Source: Lachnospiraceae bacterium (GTDB taxonomy: Bacteria > Bacillota > Clostridia > Lachnospirales > Lachnospiraceae). Taken from it: 64,000 nt of DNA. Of the stretch, positions 1 through 9,558 are shown one piece after another. Position 1 is the stretch's first letter, and each line of letters starts with the position of its first letter. The position numbers were made by a program, and so were the translations under genes. A model generated the notes under the pieces. That model searched no databases, was not told where the DNA came from, and saw only the letters and a list, made by a program, of their open reading frames with translations. The stretch spans positions 1-64,000 of the forward strand of contig SVEB01000018.1 in the NCBI GenBank assembly GCA_015057635.1. The letters are read 5' to 3'.

Positions 1-903
1 GGATGCTGGCTCCACTGCAATGAACCGATAAGACTTTTCTCCTCTAAGCACTTCTCCCATAAATGGAGAAATCAGTCCGCCAAGGTTCGATCCGCCTCCG
101 GCACATCCTATGATAATGTCCGGTGTCACATTATATTTATCAAGCGCAGCCTTTGTCTCCAGACCGATAATGGACTGATGAAGCAGAACCTGCGATAATA
201 CGCTTCCTAATACATACCGGTATCCCGGAAGCTTTGTTGCAGTTTCTACTGCCTCTGAGATCGCACATCCAAGACTTCCCGTCGTATTCGGATGCTTTTC
301 TAATATCCTCTTTCCAACTTCCGTTGTCATAGATGGAGACGGAGTCACGCTCGCACCGTAAGTCCGCATCACTTCCCGCCTAAACGGCTTCTGCTCATAG
401 GATACCTTCACCATATACACCTTGCAGTCCAGCCCAAAATAAGAACAAGCCATCGATAACGCAGTTCCCCACTGCCCTGCTCCTGTCTCGGTTGTAACTC
501 CTTTTAAGCCCTGTTTCTTTGCATAATATGCCTGTGCGATAGCCGAATTTAACTTATGACTTCCACTTGTATTATTTCCTTCAAACTTATAGTAGATTTT
601 CGCCGGTGTCTTAAGTTTTTCTTCCAGACAATAAGCGCGTACCAACGGGGATGGACGGTACATTTTATAAAAATTACGGATTTCTTCCGGAATCGGAATA
701 TGACGATCCGTATTATTCAACTCCTGTTTCACTAACTCATCACAAAATACCGGCCTTAGCTCTTCCTCTGTCATCGGCTTGTGTGTAACCGGATTAAGAA
801 GAGGAGCAGGCTTTTTCTTCATATCTGCTCTTACATTGTACCAGCTTGATGGCATCTCCTTTTCTTCTAAATAGATTTTGTACGGAATCTCCTGACTGTT
901 CAT
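1..903 (-). CDS. trpB: Tryptophan synthase beta chain-like protein (TrpB2 type), C-terminus truncated by window start
   Basis: Reverse translation from ATG at 901-903 reads MNSQEIPYKIYLEEKEMPSSWYNVRADMKKKPAPLLNP...KFEGNNTSGSHKLNSAIAQAYYAKKQG...TETGAGQWGTALSMAC...GCAGGGSNLGG, with the PLP-lysine motif and glycine-rich phosphate loop of TrpB2; open to the window edge. Confidence 0.9.
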   Translation of the reverse strand, partial: MNSQEIPYKIYLEEKEMPSSWYNVRADMKKKPAPLLNPVTHKPMTEEELRPVFCDELVKQELNNTDRHIPIPEEIRNFYKMYRPSPLVRAYCLEEKLKTPAKIYYKFEGNNTSGSHKLNSAIAQAYYAKKQGLKGVTTETGAGQWGTALSMACSYFGLDCKVYMVKVSYEQKPFRREVMRTYGASVTPSPSMTTEVGKRILEKHPNTTGSLGCAISEAVETATKLPGYRYVLGSVLSQVLLHQSIIGLETKAALDKYNVTPDIIIGCAGGGSNLGGLISPFMGEVLRGEKSYRFIAVEPAS

Positions 904-961
904 GCTTATTCTCCTTTCTGATTAGACAATGTGGGACAAGGATTTTAACCTGAACTTTTGC

Positions 962-1245
962 AATAAAAAAATACCCTTATCCCTGCTACAATTCCTGCGG
1001 GGACAAAAGTATTAAACTTCTGCGGTGCCACCCAGCTTGGCGCAATGCGCCCTCTCACTGCATACTTCCATATGCCGATTCTTGATAACGGAGTATCCTC
1101 TCCGGCTTGCCTACTATTCATTCAGCTTGCCCTCCAAAGCCCATTCACCTAAGCCTTGTCTTGCCGCATTCCCACCAGTAGCGGCTCTCTGTAAGGACAG
1201 AATCAAAGATTACTTGCTCTTCTTCAACGGTTTTCCTTATACTAC
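962..1245 (-). promoter_or_regulatory. T-box riboswitch, predicted tRNA-Trp specific, upstream of trpB
   Basis: Minus strand carries the antiterminator T-box GGGTGGCACCGCAG, stem I AGAGAGCCGCTACTGGTGGGAATGCGGC, a specifier-loop signature GAA-TGG-GCTTTGGAG (TGG = Trp), and a terminator ending in a T7 run. Confidence 0.88.
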
Positions 1246-1450
1246 CATATTATTACAATTTACTCAAGCTTTTTTTCTTTTGAGTTTCAAATGAAGCTGA
1301 TACATTATATTCCGTGCCAATCCATTTATGCCATCCTCTATCCTGTCCATCCGATGAAAATGGATTTTCGGACGCATATATCATTTCCCAAAAACATATG
1401 CATATAAATATAGTAATTAAAAATCCATCTGCTTACGAAAGGGGAATTTT

Positions 1451-2515
1451 ATGGCTATAATTCAATATCCTGGCTTATATCCGACTCTTCAGGAAACGAT
1501 TGACAACGCACAGCCCGGCGATACCATACTGATTGCTCCAAACACCTCCTTATCTGAGAATCTTGTGATCACAACCAATAACCTGACTGTGGAAGGGCCT
1601 GTTTCCAGCAATATAAACAGTACAGCCACACCCGGCGGAATCGGTCTTGTAATCCATGCAGATAATGTAACCGTCCGTGGTCTTGCCTTTTACAACTACT
1701 TTATTGCAGTCAGCATTATCGGCAATCACAATGCAATCGAAGATCTTTTCATCGTCAACAGTGACCGGAACCATGTTTCCATATTAGGTGACTATAACTC
1801 CATGATGGACTGCAAGCTGAATATCTGCCAGAACGCTGCTGTTACGGTAGCCGGAAGATACAATGTATTTATGTATAACTCCATCACGAACTGCACGCAC
1901 GCCATCATCGGCACATACATACCTACGATTGGCTGTATCTTTGCCTATAATGTGACCAGGGACTGTACCGCCGCCAACTATGTAATCTATACAGATGGCT
2001 CAGATAAGAATATCTTCTTTAAGAATGTAATGGATGTATCCGGATATGGGATCTTAGGGAGCTTTGGCCGTTTTGTCGTATGCTCCAATATGATCAACCA
2101 CTGCAGTACCGGCATCTGCCTGCAGTCTGACTGCAGCAATATCTCTGCTAACTCCTTAGTGGACTGCACAAACGGTATTGAGTGCTCTGCCAACAGCACC
2201 TGTGTCACCGGAAACTCTGTCCAGTCCGGAATTTATACAGGCATTACAATAAACGGGAACAATAATACCGTTACGGATAACGTAGTTTATGACTACCAAA
2301 ACATCGGCATCCTTTTAAATGGTGTCTGCAATAAGGAGGAATGCAATAAACTCTGTGGAAATGGAACCGATTTGATTGTAAATGAAGTCGGTGCCTCCAC
2401 TGGCTGCGGCTGCCGTGCACTGACAGACTTTTTACAGGATACGTTCGATACCGATGAATCATTCCTCGATATGTTGGACATTTTCAAACGCCGCGACTCC
2501 GGAAAAAAGAAATAA
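1451..2515 (+). CDS. Right-handed parallel beta-helix repeat protein (NosD/pectate-lyase-like), no obvious signal peptide
   Basis: Periodic N/G/V-rich coils (NNLTVEGP, DNVTVRGLAF, GNHNAIEDLFI, GNNNTVTDNVV); good RBS gaaaggggaa upstream. Confidence 0.75.
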   Translation: MAIIQYPGLYPTLQETIDNAQPGDTILIAPNTSLSENLVITTNNLTVEGPVSSNINSTATPGGIGLVIHADNVTVRGLAFYNYFIAVSIIGNHNAIEDLFIVNSDRNHVSILGDYNSMMDCKLNICQNAAVTVAGRYNVFMYNSITNCTHAIIGTYIPTIGCIFAYNVTRDCTAANYVIYTDGSDKNIFFKNVMDVSGYGILGSFGRFVVCSNMINHCSTGICLQSDCSNISANSLVDCTNGIECSANSTCVTGNSVQSGIYTGITINGNNNTVTDNVVYDYQNIGILLNGVCNKEECNKLCGNGTDLIVNEVGASTGCGCRALTDFLQDTFDTDESFLDMLDIFKRRDSGKKK

Positions 2516-2569
2516 AGAAAAGGCTTTTCTCCTAAACATAACTGTTTTAGAGGAAAGCCTTTTCTTTAT
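2516..2569. terminator. Bidirectional intrinsic terminator between convergent genes
   Basis: AAAGAAAAGGCTTTTCTCCTAAA..TTTTAGAGGAAAGCCTTTTCTTTA. Confidence 0.75.
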
Positions 2570-2570
2570 T

Positions 2571-3479
2571 CTATGCCAGCTCTTCTATCTCTTTTCTCAG
2601 TTGCAGCACGGCCTTATCTTTTTGCTTGCATTCCAGCATAAAATAGCATTCTTTCTGGCTCGTTTTCTCAACCGCTTCTTTCATCTTATTGTAATCGCTT
2701 AATTCAATATAATCGGAGTGTGCATGCTTTTTCCCTTCCTTATCGCTGGAAAGATGAAGTTTGGGTATCCGTTTTTTCCATGTTTCTAATGCCATCCCGA
2801 CCGCCTCATCAAATTCCAGGCTTCCAGGATTCCACTCATAATGCTTATTGTCAAATACGACCGGAATCCCAATCATAGCGTGCAGTTTCATGCATTCCTC
2901 TACCGTAAAGGAAACGTGATCATTTTCAATCACCAGAAAGTTTTTCGCATTTTCATTCAGACGTTCAAAATTCTTTGCAAACATCCCGACTGCCTCATCC
3001 AACGTCTCGTACCCACTCTTCATCCCAAGATGCAGCGTAAGATTTGGAACCTTCTCAAGTTTCATAAACGCTAGCATATCGGCAAAAGCATTTAACGATC
3101 CAATGGTGCGTTCTACAACGTCTTCCCGCAATGAATTTAGTACAAAATACTGGGACGGATGAGAGGATAACTGCATTCCGAATTCATTTGCGATTTTTCC
3201 TGCACGCTCTAACTCCTCTTTTACATCCTCAAGCGAATAATATCCTAAATCGATCTGAGGGACAATCTGTTCCGGTATGCGGTATGCCATAATGCCAGCC
3301 TTTTCATTCTGTTTTAAAAGCGTCACCAGATCATCCAAATTAGCCTTCGCCTTATCAACCAGATAGTCATGCCGCTTCCCTAAGTCCATTTTTTCCAAAT
3401 AAGTTTTTGTGGAAGCACGGCTGCACTTTAACTCCTCATGAAGCATCGACACACAGCAGTATCCTAAGTTTATTATCAT
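2571..3479 (-). CDS. uvsE: UV damage endonuclease UvsE/UVDE
   Basis: MIINLGYCCVS..., AYRIPEQIVPQ, SSHPSQYFVLNS, LHLGMKSGYETLDEA, VFDNKHYEWNPGS typical of the UvdE family. Confidence 0.9.
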   Translation of the reverse strand: MIINLGYCCVSMLHEELKCSRASTKTYLEKMDLGKRHDYLVDKAKANLDDLVTLLKQNEKAGIMAYRIPEQIVPQIDLGYYSLEDVKEELERAGKIANEFGMQLSSHPSQYFVLNSLREDVVERTIGSLNAFADMLAFMKLEKVPNLTLHLGMKSGYETLDEAVGMFAKNFERLNENAKNFLVIENDHVSFTVEECMKLHAMIGIPVVFDNKHYEWNPGSLEFDEAVGMALETWKKRIPKLHLSSDKEGKKHAHSDYIELSDYNKMKEAVEKTSQKECYFMLECKQKDKAVLQLRKEIEELA

Positions 3480-3673
3480 GACACCACCCCATTTTTGAAG
3501 TATTTTCTTTTATTATGGGCTGTTATGTCGCTTTATAACCATAACTTCTCTTTCCTGCTGCATTGTTATCCTATTTGATTTTATGCCTTTCTTTTCCTAT
3601 TACCTTCTATGCATTGCTTTCCGTCAAACTTTTTATCGATTTAATGTGCTTTAACAGATTTATACTGCAAAAC

Positions 3674-4969
3674 TTACAATTTCGTTGGATTTTTGCATAC
3701 TCCCATAAAGATTACTGTTCCATCATCACTTACCACCGCATAAATAAATGGACGATTGAGATGGAAGTTCACTTTCGTACCTTCCACCAATGCTCCTGTC
3801 GTTTCAAATGAGATTTCCGTGTAAGCTGCTGCCTTTACGCCTTCTTCATCGGCAATAAATCTTGCATCCTGCTTGATTGCAGAAATAAAAAGCGGTTCAT
3901 TTGAAATACCGGAGAAATCCGCATTTTTAGAAAAAGCATCCTTCATTCCAAGTCCCTGTAATGCTGCCTTTAAATCGATTGAGGAGCTGTTATCAAACTT
4001 TGGCATCTTAAAATCTATCTCTGCATTGTGAAACTTGGATAAATCCAGCATATCCTTCATCTTTTCCGGATCGCTAAGAAGAGAATTAAGATCCGTTCCT
4101 TCGTCCGGCAGAATAAACAGCATGCTTCCATTATTCACAAAGCGAAGGTACGTGCTTGCAAATCCGTCGCCTTCACGATATTCATGATTATAAAAATACT
4201 GATTCATAAAATCACACGATACCGTCGTTCCATCTTCCAGTGTAAAGGTATCCTCTTTTGTGTTCTCTTTATCAAACTTATCCTTCCATATATCCGAAAA
4301 ATAAATCGTATTCATGATAGTCATGACCTGATTCGGAGTAATGGTGATTTCCGGCTTGATCAACTCTTTTGTAGCCTTATAAACCCAGTCACTCATAATG
4401 TCCTTTGTCAACTCATCTGTAAAATCCACCTGAAAGATGGAAGCATAAAGCTTTTTGGTAAGCTCATTAACATATTTCTCACTGACCGGAAATCCATCCT
4501 GAATCCAAAGCGCATTAGCGATACGAAGCATTCCCGCTTCATTATCGGAATATAAAAGACGATACAGTTTTCCGGTCTGATCAAGCAGATATTCCTTATC
4601 CTTTCCGCTGATCTCTAGAAGTCCATACATCTCGTTCTTTGTCTCTTCATCCGTACCTGCCGCCGCTGCTGCAAGGGCCATATAAAGGCTGACTGGGGAA
4701 TATACCGCATTTCCCTCCTGACCGGATAAGATCTTAGTCCCTGTCTTATAGGAAAACTGAGCCAGACTTTCTATAAATTCTTCGTTCAGCTCGTTCTCCT
4801 CCTGATTCTTTCTCTGCTTTTCATAGTCATCTGCGGCAATTCCTTCCGGATATACAGCCTCTTTCTGATAACGAATCGCCATCGGCGTTGCTGCCTCCTT
4901 TGTACAGCCTGACAGCGCCCCAACCATGCAGGTCAGCGCCAACATACATGCTATATGATTTCGTTTCAT
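3674..4969 (-). CDS. Serpin family lipoprotein
   Basis: Lipobox LSGC; serpin signatures NTIYFSDIWKDKF, hinge DEEGVKAAAYTEI, and C-terminal NRPFIYAVVSDDGTVIFMGVCKNP. Confidence 0.92.
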   Translation of the reverse strand: MKRNHIACMLALTCMVGALSGCTKEAATPMAIRYQKEAVYPEGIAADDYEKQRKNQEENELNEEFIESLAQFSYKTGTKILSGQEGNAVYSPVSLYMALAAAAAGTDEETKNEMYGLLEISGKDKEYLLDQTGKLYRLLYSDNEAGMLRIANALWIQDGFPVSEKYVNELTKKLYASIFQVDFTDELTKDIMSDWVYKATKELIKPEITITPNQVMTIMNTIYFSDIWKDKFDKENTKEDTFTLEDGTTVSCDFMNQYFYNHEYREGDGFASTYLRFVNNGSMLFILPDEGTDLNSLLSDPEKMKDMLDLSKFHNAEIDFKMPKFDNSSSIDLKAALQGLGMKDAFSKNADFSGISNEPLFISAIKQDARFIADEEGVKAAAYTEISFETTGALVEGTKVNFHLNRPFIYAVVSDDGTVIFMGVCKNPTKL

Positions 4970-5026
4970 TTTGTCTCCTCCTGTTTCTATGTTTCCATTT
5001 TTACAGAAGTTTAGACGATAGTTCTT

Positions 5027-6640
5027 CTATTTAGTTCCATCTGCATGTACATATTTTTTTAAAGTGCTTCGAACCGCACCTTTTCCGGCTGTCATCTCAG
5101 TGAAAAATCCCTCAATCTTCGCTCCAAGCCCAGTCTTATATAAATCGGTCACAAAAATCTTTTCATTCGTTAACAGCGGATATAAGATGTCATGTACCTT
5201 CATTCCCTTTCCAACTGCTGCATCTTTAAGGCTTTCCTTTAAGTACGGATACAGTGGGTCCGGGCTGATTTCCATTGCTTCTAAATCATCATTGATTCCT
5301 AACAGATAACGAAGCCATCCGGCAATCACAAGCGGAATGCAGGTCAGTTTTCCTGCGTCTTCTCCATATGCCTTGATTGTCTCTCCAAAACGTACCGGAA
5401 TCTTCTGTGACGTATCCGTTGCGATTCTTACCGGCGTATCCGGCATAAATGGATTCGGAATCCGCTTTGTCAGTACTTCCTCTAAAAACGCCTTCGGATC
5501 AAGGATTCCCGGATTTATCACAACCGGAAGACCTTCTTCATAGCCTACTCGGTTCACAAGCTCTTTTAATTCCTCGTCCTGCATTTCCTGATAGATCTTG
5601 TCATAAGATAAGAGACATCCGAATACCGCAAGAGAAGTATGAAGTGGATTCAAACAGGTTCCAACCTTCATTTTTTCTGTCTGATCCACCGTCTTTCGAT
5701 CGGTAAAGATTACACCGGCATCTTCTAACTCCGGTCTTCCATTTGGAAATGCATCCTCTACAACCAGATACTCGGTTTCTTCTGCATTTACAAACGGTGC
5801 AATGTATGTATGCTTTCCTGTCTGAATCCCATCAAATCCTTCCCAGCCATCGTCTGCAAGCATTCTTCCCACGCTATCATCCGGTCTTGGGGTGATTTTA
5901 TCAATCATCGTCCATGGAAATGTAATCGTATTCTCATCCTTGATATATGCAAGGAATCCTTCTTCACATACATGGTTCTCCTCCCACTTCTTTGCATAGG
6001 CGGATACCGCATCTTTTAGTTTTGATCCATTATGAGAACAGTTATCCATGCTTACCAATGCAAGCGGAAGCTTTCCGGCTAAGAAACGTTCATAACAAAG
6101 AGAGGTCACAATCCCAATATAACTGATCGGACTTTCAGGACCATTCATAAAATCCTGTTTTACCGCATCTGTATAGCTTCCATCTGCCTTTGTCAGACAG
6201 TAGCCTTTTTCTGTGATGGTAAAGCTTACAAGTTTTAATGACTTTGCACGAAAGATCTCCTTCAGTCGTTCAAATTCTTCTGCACATTTAGGATCTGCCT
6301 TTAAGCTTTCTACAATGCTGGCTGTTATCGTCTTATCTACGTTTCCATCTGCCTTCAATGTAGCAAGCACGCTTAAGCCATCATGTTTTCGATACGCATC
6401 AATAATTTCATAATCATAGCCTTCTGCCACAATAATGCCGGTCTTTGATTTCCCATTTTCAATCAGCTTCTGCATTAACATGGCAGGAAAAGCCCGAAAG
6501 ATATTTCCTGCTCCGAAATGAATCCATTCCGGTTCTTGTTTTGTCTGCTCGGCTACTGCCTTTCGATCAAACTTTGGAACATAATACCCCATCTTTTCTA
6601 ATTTCTCTGCATTCTCCCATACTTTGTCTGTTAGCTGCAT
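5027..6640 (-). CDS. uxuB: Mannitol dehydrogenase family / fructuronate reductase
   Basis: HFGAGNIFRAF NAD-binding motif, VSMDNCSHNGSKL, adjacent to GntR regulator and uxuA. Confidence 0.85.
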   Translation of the reverse strand: MQLTDKVWENAEKLEKMGYYVPKFDRKAVAEQTKQEPEWIHFGAGNIFRAFPAMLMQKLIENGKSKTGIIVAEGYDYEIIDAYRKHDGLSVLATLKADGNVDKTITASIVESLKADPKCAEEFERLKEIFRAKSLKLVSFTITEKGYCLTKADGSYTDAVKQDFMNGPESPISYIGIVTSLCYERFLAGKLPLALVSMDNCSHNGSKLKDAVSAYAKKWEENHVCEEGFLAYIKDENTITFPWTMIDKITPRPDDSVGRMLADDGWEGFDGIQTGKHTYIAPFVNAEETEYLVVEDAFPNGRPELEDAGVIFTDRKTVDQTEKMKVGTCLNPLHTSLAVFGCLLSYDKIYQEMQDEELKELVNRVGYEEGLPVVINPGILDPKAFLEEVLTKRIPNPFMPDTPVRIATDTSQKIPVRFGETIKAYGEDAGKLTCIPLVIAGWLRYLLGINDDLEAMEISPDPLYPYLKESLKDAAVGKGMKVHDILYPLLTNEKIFVTDLYKTGLGAKIEGFFTEMTAGKGAVRSTLKKYVHADGTK

Positions 6641-6644
6641 TTTT

Positions 6645-7508
6645 CTATTCTCCCTTTCTGTTCGATTCCATTAAAAAATCAAGATCTAACGGATTGCCTG
6701 CCTGTTCCACCCGTTTTTCCATTACAAATAAATCCGGATACCGTCTCTCCAATACCGACTCCTCCTGCTTTACCTTTGTCAGGTGCTCATGTAACAGGCT
6801 TCGTAGCTTTTCTTTCTTTCCACCCTTTAAAAAACCGATCATTTCCTTATGCTGTGAAAAGGTATCTTCCATAATATCTTCTTCAAGCAACGATAAAAGT
6901 CGGATTCTCTGATAATGTCCGCACATGCTGGTTATCAGTTCAAAAGCCAGCTCCTGCCCTGCCTCCTTAAAAAACAGATGGTGAAATTCCATATCAAGCT
7001 CTAAAAACTTTCTGGCGTTCTTTGCTTCCACCGCTTCTCTCTGCTTTTCAAAAACAGCCTCAAGCTGATTAGTAAGTCCTTCATATCCTAACTTGCTATC
7101 TTCCAAGTCTGATCTAGAACTTCCCTTCTCCCTATCATTTTCATCTTTACTTCGCTCTTCCTTTTCAAGGATTACTTCTAATACCTTTTCCTCCAGACTC
7201 TCTCGTAAAAACTGCTCTTGGGCGGCTCTTTTACGGTCAATCTTTGAAATCATCGTTCCCTTCTGCGGCATCGTGACAATCAGCCCTTCCTTCTCAAGCC
7301 GTATCAGAGCATCTCTAACAGGAGACCTACCCGCCTTAAGCACCTCGCACAATGCCTTGATGCTGATTACCTCCCCCGGCTTAAATCTCAGGTTCAGAAT
7401 TCCGTCCCGAAGCGTCTCATAGATCGACACATTCTTTTTATCTTCCTTTAAAACATCTTCGGAACTTTTCTGCATGGTATCCCTTGGAACATCCTTCGTC
7501 ATTATCAT
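6645..7508 (-). CDS. GntR family (FadR/FCD-type) transcriptional regulator, likely of hexuronate genes
   Basis: N-terminal wHTH YETLRDGILNLRFKPGEVISIKALCEVLKAGRSPVRDALIRLEKEGLI; FCD-like C-terminus; lies between uxuB and uxuA. Confidence 0.85.
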   Translation of the reverse strand: MIMTKDVPRDTMQKSSEDVLKEDKKNVSIYETLRDGILNLRFKPGEVISIKALCEVLKAGRSPVRDALIRLEKEGLIVTMPQKGTMISKIDRKRAAQEQFLRESLEEKVLEVILEKEERSKDENDREKGSSRSDLEDSKLGYEGLTNQLEAVFEKQREAVEAKNARKFLELDMEFHHLFFKEAGQELAFELITSMCGHYQRIRLLSLLEEDIMEDTFSQHKEMIGFLKGGKKEKLRSLLHEHLTKVKQEESVLERRYPDLFVMEKRVEQAGNPLDLDFLMESNRKGE

Positions 7509-7622
7509 CCGCCTTTCTGACTGAATCCCATTGGTTAACTTTCTCTTTATAAATTACGTATCATGCTTCTATCCAAACAACTTATTTTCCACTAACTGCT
7601 TATCCGTCTTCCAGCTAACAAA

Positions 7623-8690
7623 TTATCTTCTCTCTTTGCCGATTGCTTCCCACAATCCATTCAAATAAGCAGCTCCAAGCGCCCTGTCATAAAGCCCATA
7701 TCCAGGCATAGCCTTCTCACCCCAGATTGCTCTTCCATGATCCGGCCTGATCACGCCATCAAACCCGGTATCATAAAGCGCTTTCATAATCCCATACATA
7801 TCAAACGAGCCATCGGCTGAAAGATGTGCTGCCTCATCAAACTTTCCCGGAGCCAGATGTCTGATATTCCGCAAATGAGCAAACGGAATTCTGCCTTTTA
7901 AAGCATGAATCGTTTCAATCAGATCATTCTTCGGATTCGATCCAAGCGATCCTGTGCAGAATGTCACCCCGTTGCAAGGGCTATCCACTGTCTGAATCAG
8001 ACGAACCAGATTCTCAGTACTCGTCATAATTCTAGGAAGCCCAAAAACCGGCCATGCCGGATCATCCGGATGAATGGCCATACGAATTCCATACTTTTCA
8101 CAGGTTGGCATAATCCTTCTCAAAAAATAGATCAGGTTATCAAACAGCTTTTTCTCATCCACATCCTGATACATCGCAAACAATTCCTTAATCCGTTCCA
8201 TTCTCTCCGGTTCCCATCCCGGAAGAATCGCCCCATTTGACTTCTCCTGCATGCTCTCAAACACATGATCCGGATCAATCTGACTAATCAGCTCCTGATC
8301 ATACGAAAGAACCGTTGAGCCATCTTCTCTTCTCTTAGCCAGATCCGATCTGGTCCAGTCAAATACCGGCATAAAATTGTAGCAGACAAGATCAATGCCC
8401 GCTTCTCCCAGCCTTTCCAATGTCGTAATATAATTCTCTATGTACTGTTCGCGGTCAGGAGTTCCAACCTTAATCGCATCGTGGATATTCACGCTCTCAA
8501 TTCCCATTACCTTAAGGCCTGCATCTTCCACTTCCTTCTTCATCCGTTCAATCTCAGACTTCTCCCATGGTTCGCCCGGCATCGTCCCATAAAGCGTCGT
8601 AATCACCCCATGAACCCCAGGTACCTGCCTGATCTGCTCAAGCGTCACCGTATCATAACCAGTCCCAAACCACCGTAATGTCATCTCCAT
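7623..8690 (-). CDS. uxuA: Mannonate dehydratase
   Basis: MEMTLRWFGTGYDTVTLEQIRQVPGVHGVITTLY..., HPDDPAWPVFGLPRIM, FCTGSLGSNPKND, RPDHGRAIWGE. Confidence 0.95.
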   Translation of the reverse strand: MEMTLRWFGTGYDTVTLEQIRQVPGVHGVITTLYGTMPGEPWEKSEIERMKKEVEDAGLKVMGIESVNIHDAIKVGTPDREQYIENYITTLERLGEAGIDLVCYNFMPVFDWTRSDLAKRREDGSTVLSYDQELISQIDPDHVFESMQEKSNGAILPGWEPERMERIKELFAMYQDVDEKKLFDNLIYFLRRIMPTCEKYGIRMAIHPDDPAWPVFGLPRIMTSTENLVRLIQTVDSPCNGVTFCTGSLGSNPKNDLIETIHALKGRIPFAHLRNIRHLAPGKFDEAAHLSADGSFDMYGIMKALYDTGFDGVIRPDHGRAIWGEKAMPGYGLYDRALGAAYLNGLWEAIGKERR

Positions 8691-8774
8691 AACAAAACTC
8701 CTCCTTCATCCAATCAAATTTTTCTCCACTAACATTACATAATAGCTGATCTAATATATTACTGATCCAATAAC

Positions 8775-8798
8775 TGATATATTAGTTCTAATATATCA
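8775..8798. promoter_or_regulatory. Perfect operator-like palindrome upstream of uxuA
   Basis: TGATATATTAG-TT-CTAATATATCA, 11-bp perfect arms; a related half-site CTAATATATTA lies at 8751-8761. Confidence 0.65.
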
Positions 8799-9104
8799 CT
8801 TTCATCAATACAAAAATCACCAAATATCCACCTTTCTTTTTGTAACTTTTTTACATTTTTTTTCTTTTCCCTAATTCCTTTCTTCCTAATCCCCTTCTTT
8901 TCCCGTCCCTAATTCACCTCTCTCGCTGCACCATTCCAACCTGCTCTTCCTAATACTGTCCTTTTCCTCTGTTCCTTCTTTGGTAACATTATTCCTTCCT
9001 AACACTCCCCCTTTTTAATATCATTCTTTTCTATCATTTTCACCCCTCTTTCTTTTCTAACATTTTTCTTTTCTAACAATATTCCTTGCCAAACGCCCGT
9101 ATTT

Positions 9105-9134
9105 CCGCTACGTTTCGTTTACGAAACGTAGCGG
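9105..9134. repeat. Short perfect hairpin abutting giant hairpin copy 1
   Basis: CCGCTACGTTTCGT-TT-ACGAAACGTAGCGG, 14-bp perfect arms. Confidence 0.85.
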
Positions 9135-9548
9135 GAGGCTTAATGTCCCCGGTGAGCATGCCTTGTGGCTGTGCGTGGCTGCCTGTCACTGCGGTCTGCG
9201 GACGGACTTGTGGCTTGTAAGCGGGCATAAGCACGATGCTGGCTGTAAAAAATCCGACGCCAGGGGGGCGTTATATTTTCCGAAGTGTCCGGCTCATGAC
9301 GAACAAAAATGCGCCCCATTCCTTGAATAGCAGACAGTGTATTTTCTGTCTGATAGTCAAGGAATGGGGCGCATTTTTGTCCGCTCATGCGTCCGAACAC
9401 TTGGAAAATATAACGCCCCCTGGCGCCGGATTTTTTACAGCCAGCGGCGTGCTTATGCCCGCTTGCAAGACACAAGGCCGTTCGCAGACCGTAGTAACAG
9501 GTAGCCATGCACAGTCGCAAGGCATGCTCACCGGGGACATTAAGCCTC
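9135..9548 (-). repeat. Giant quasi-palindromic element with conserved core, copy 1 (414 bp)
   Basis: Left arm GAGGCTTAATGTCCCCGGTGAGCATGCC pairs with right arm GGCATGCTCACCGGGGACATTAAGCCTC. Core on + strand: TGTCCGGCTCATGACGAACA (9286-9305), TTGAATAGCAGACAG..CTGTCTGATAGTCAA, TGTCCGCTCATGCGTCCGAACA (9378-9399). Confidence 0.92.
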
Positions 9549-9558
9549 TCTCAGATTA

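Noticed and set aside
9135-9548. Retron msr-msd, group II intron or CRISPR explanation for the giant hairpins
   Set aside because: No reverse transcriptase, intron-encoded protein, cas gene or regularly spaced direct repeats nearby; the structure is a single long inverted repeat.
9135-9548. Giant hairpins as simple intrinsic terminators
   Set aside because: Position fits, but no T-run follows in gene-sense direction and a conserved core is not expected of terminators; a termination role by other means is not excluded.
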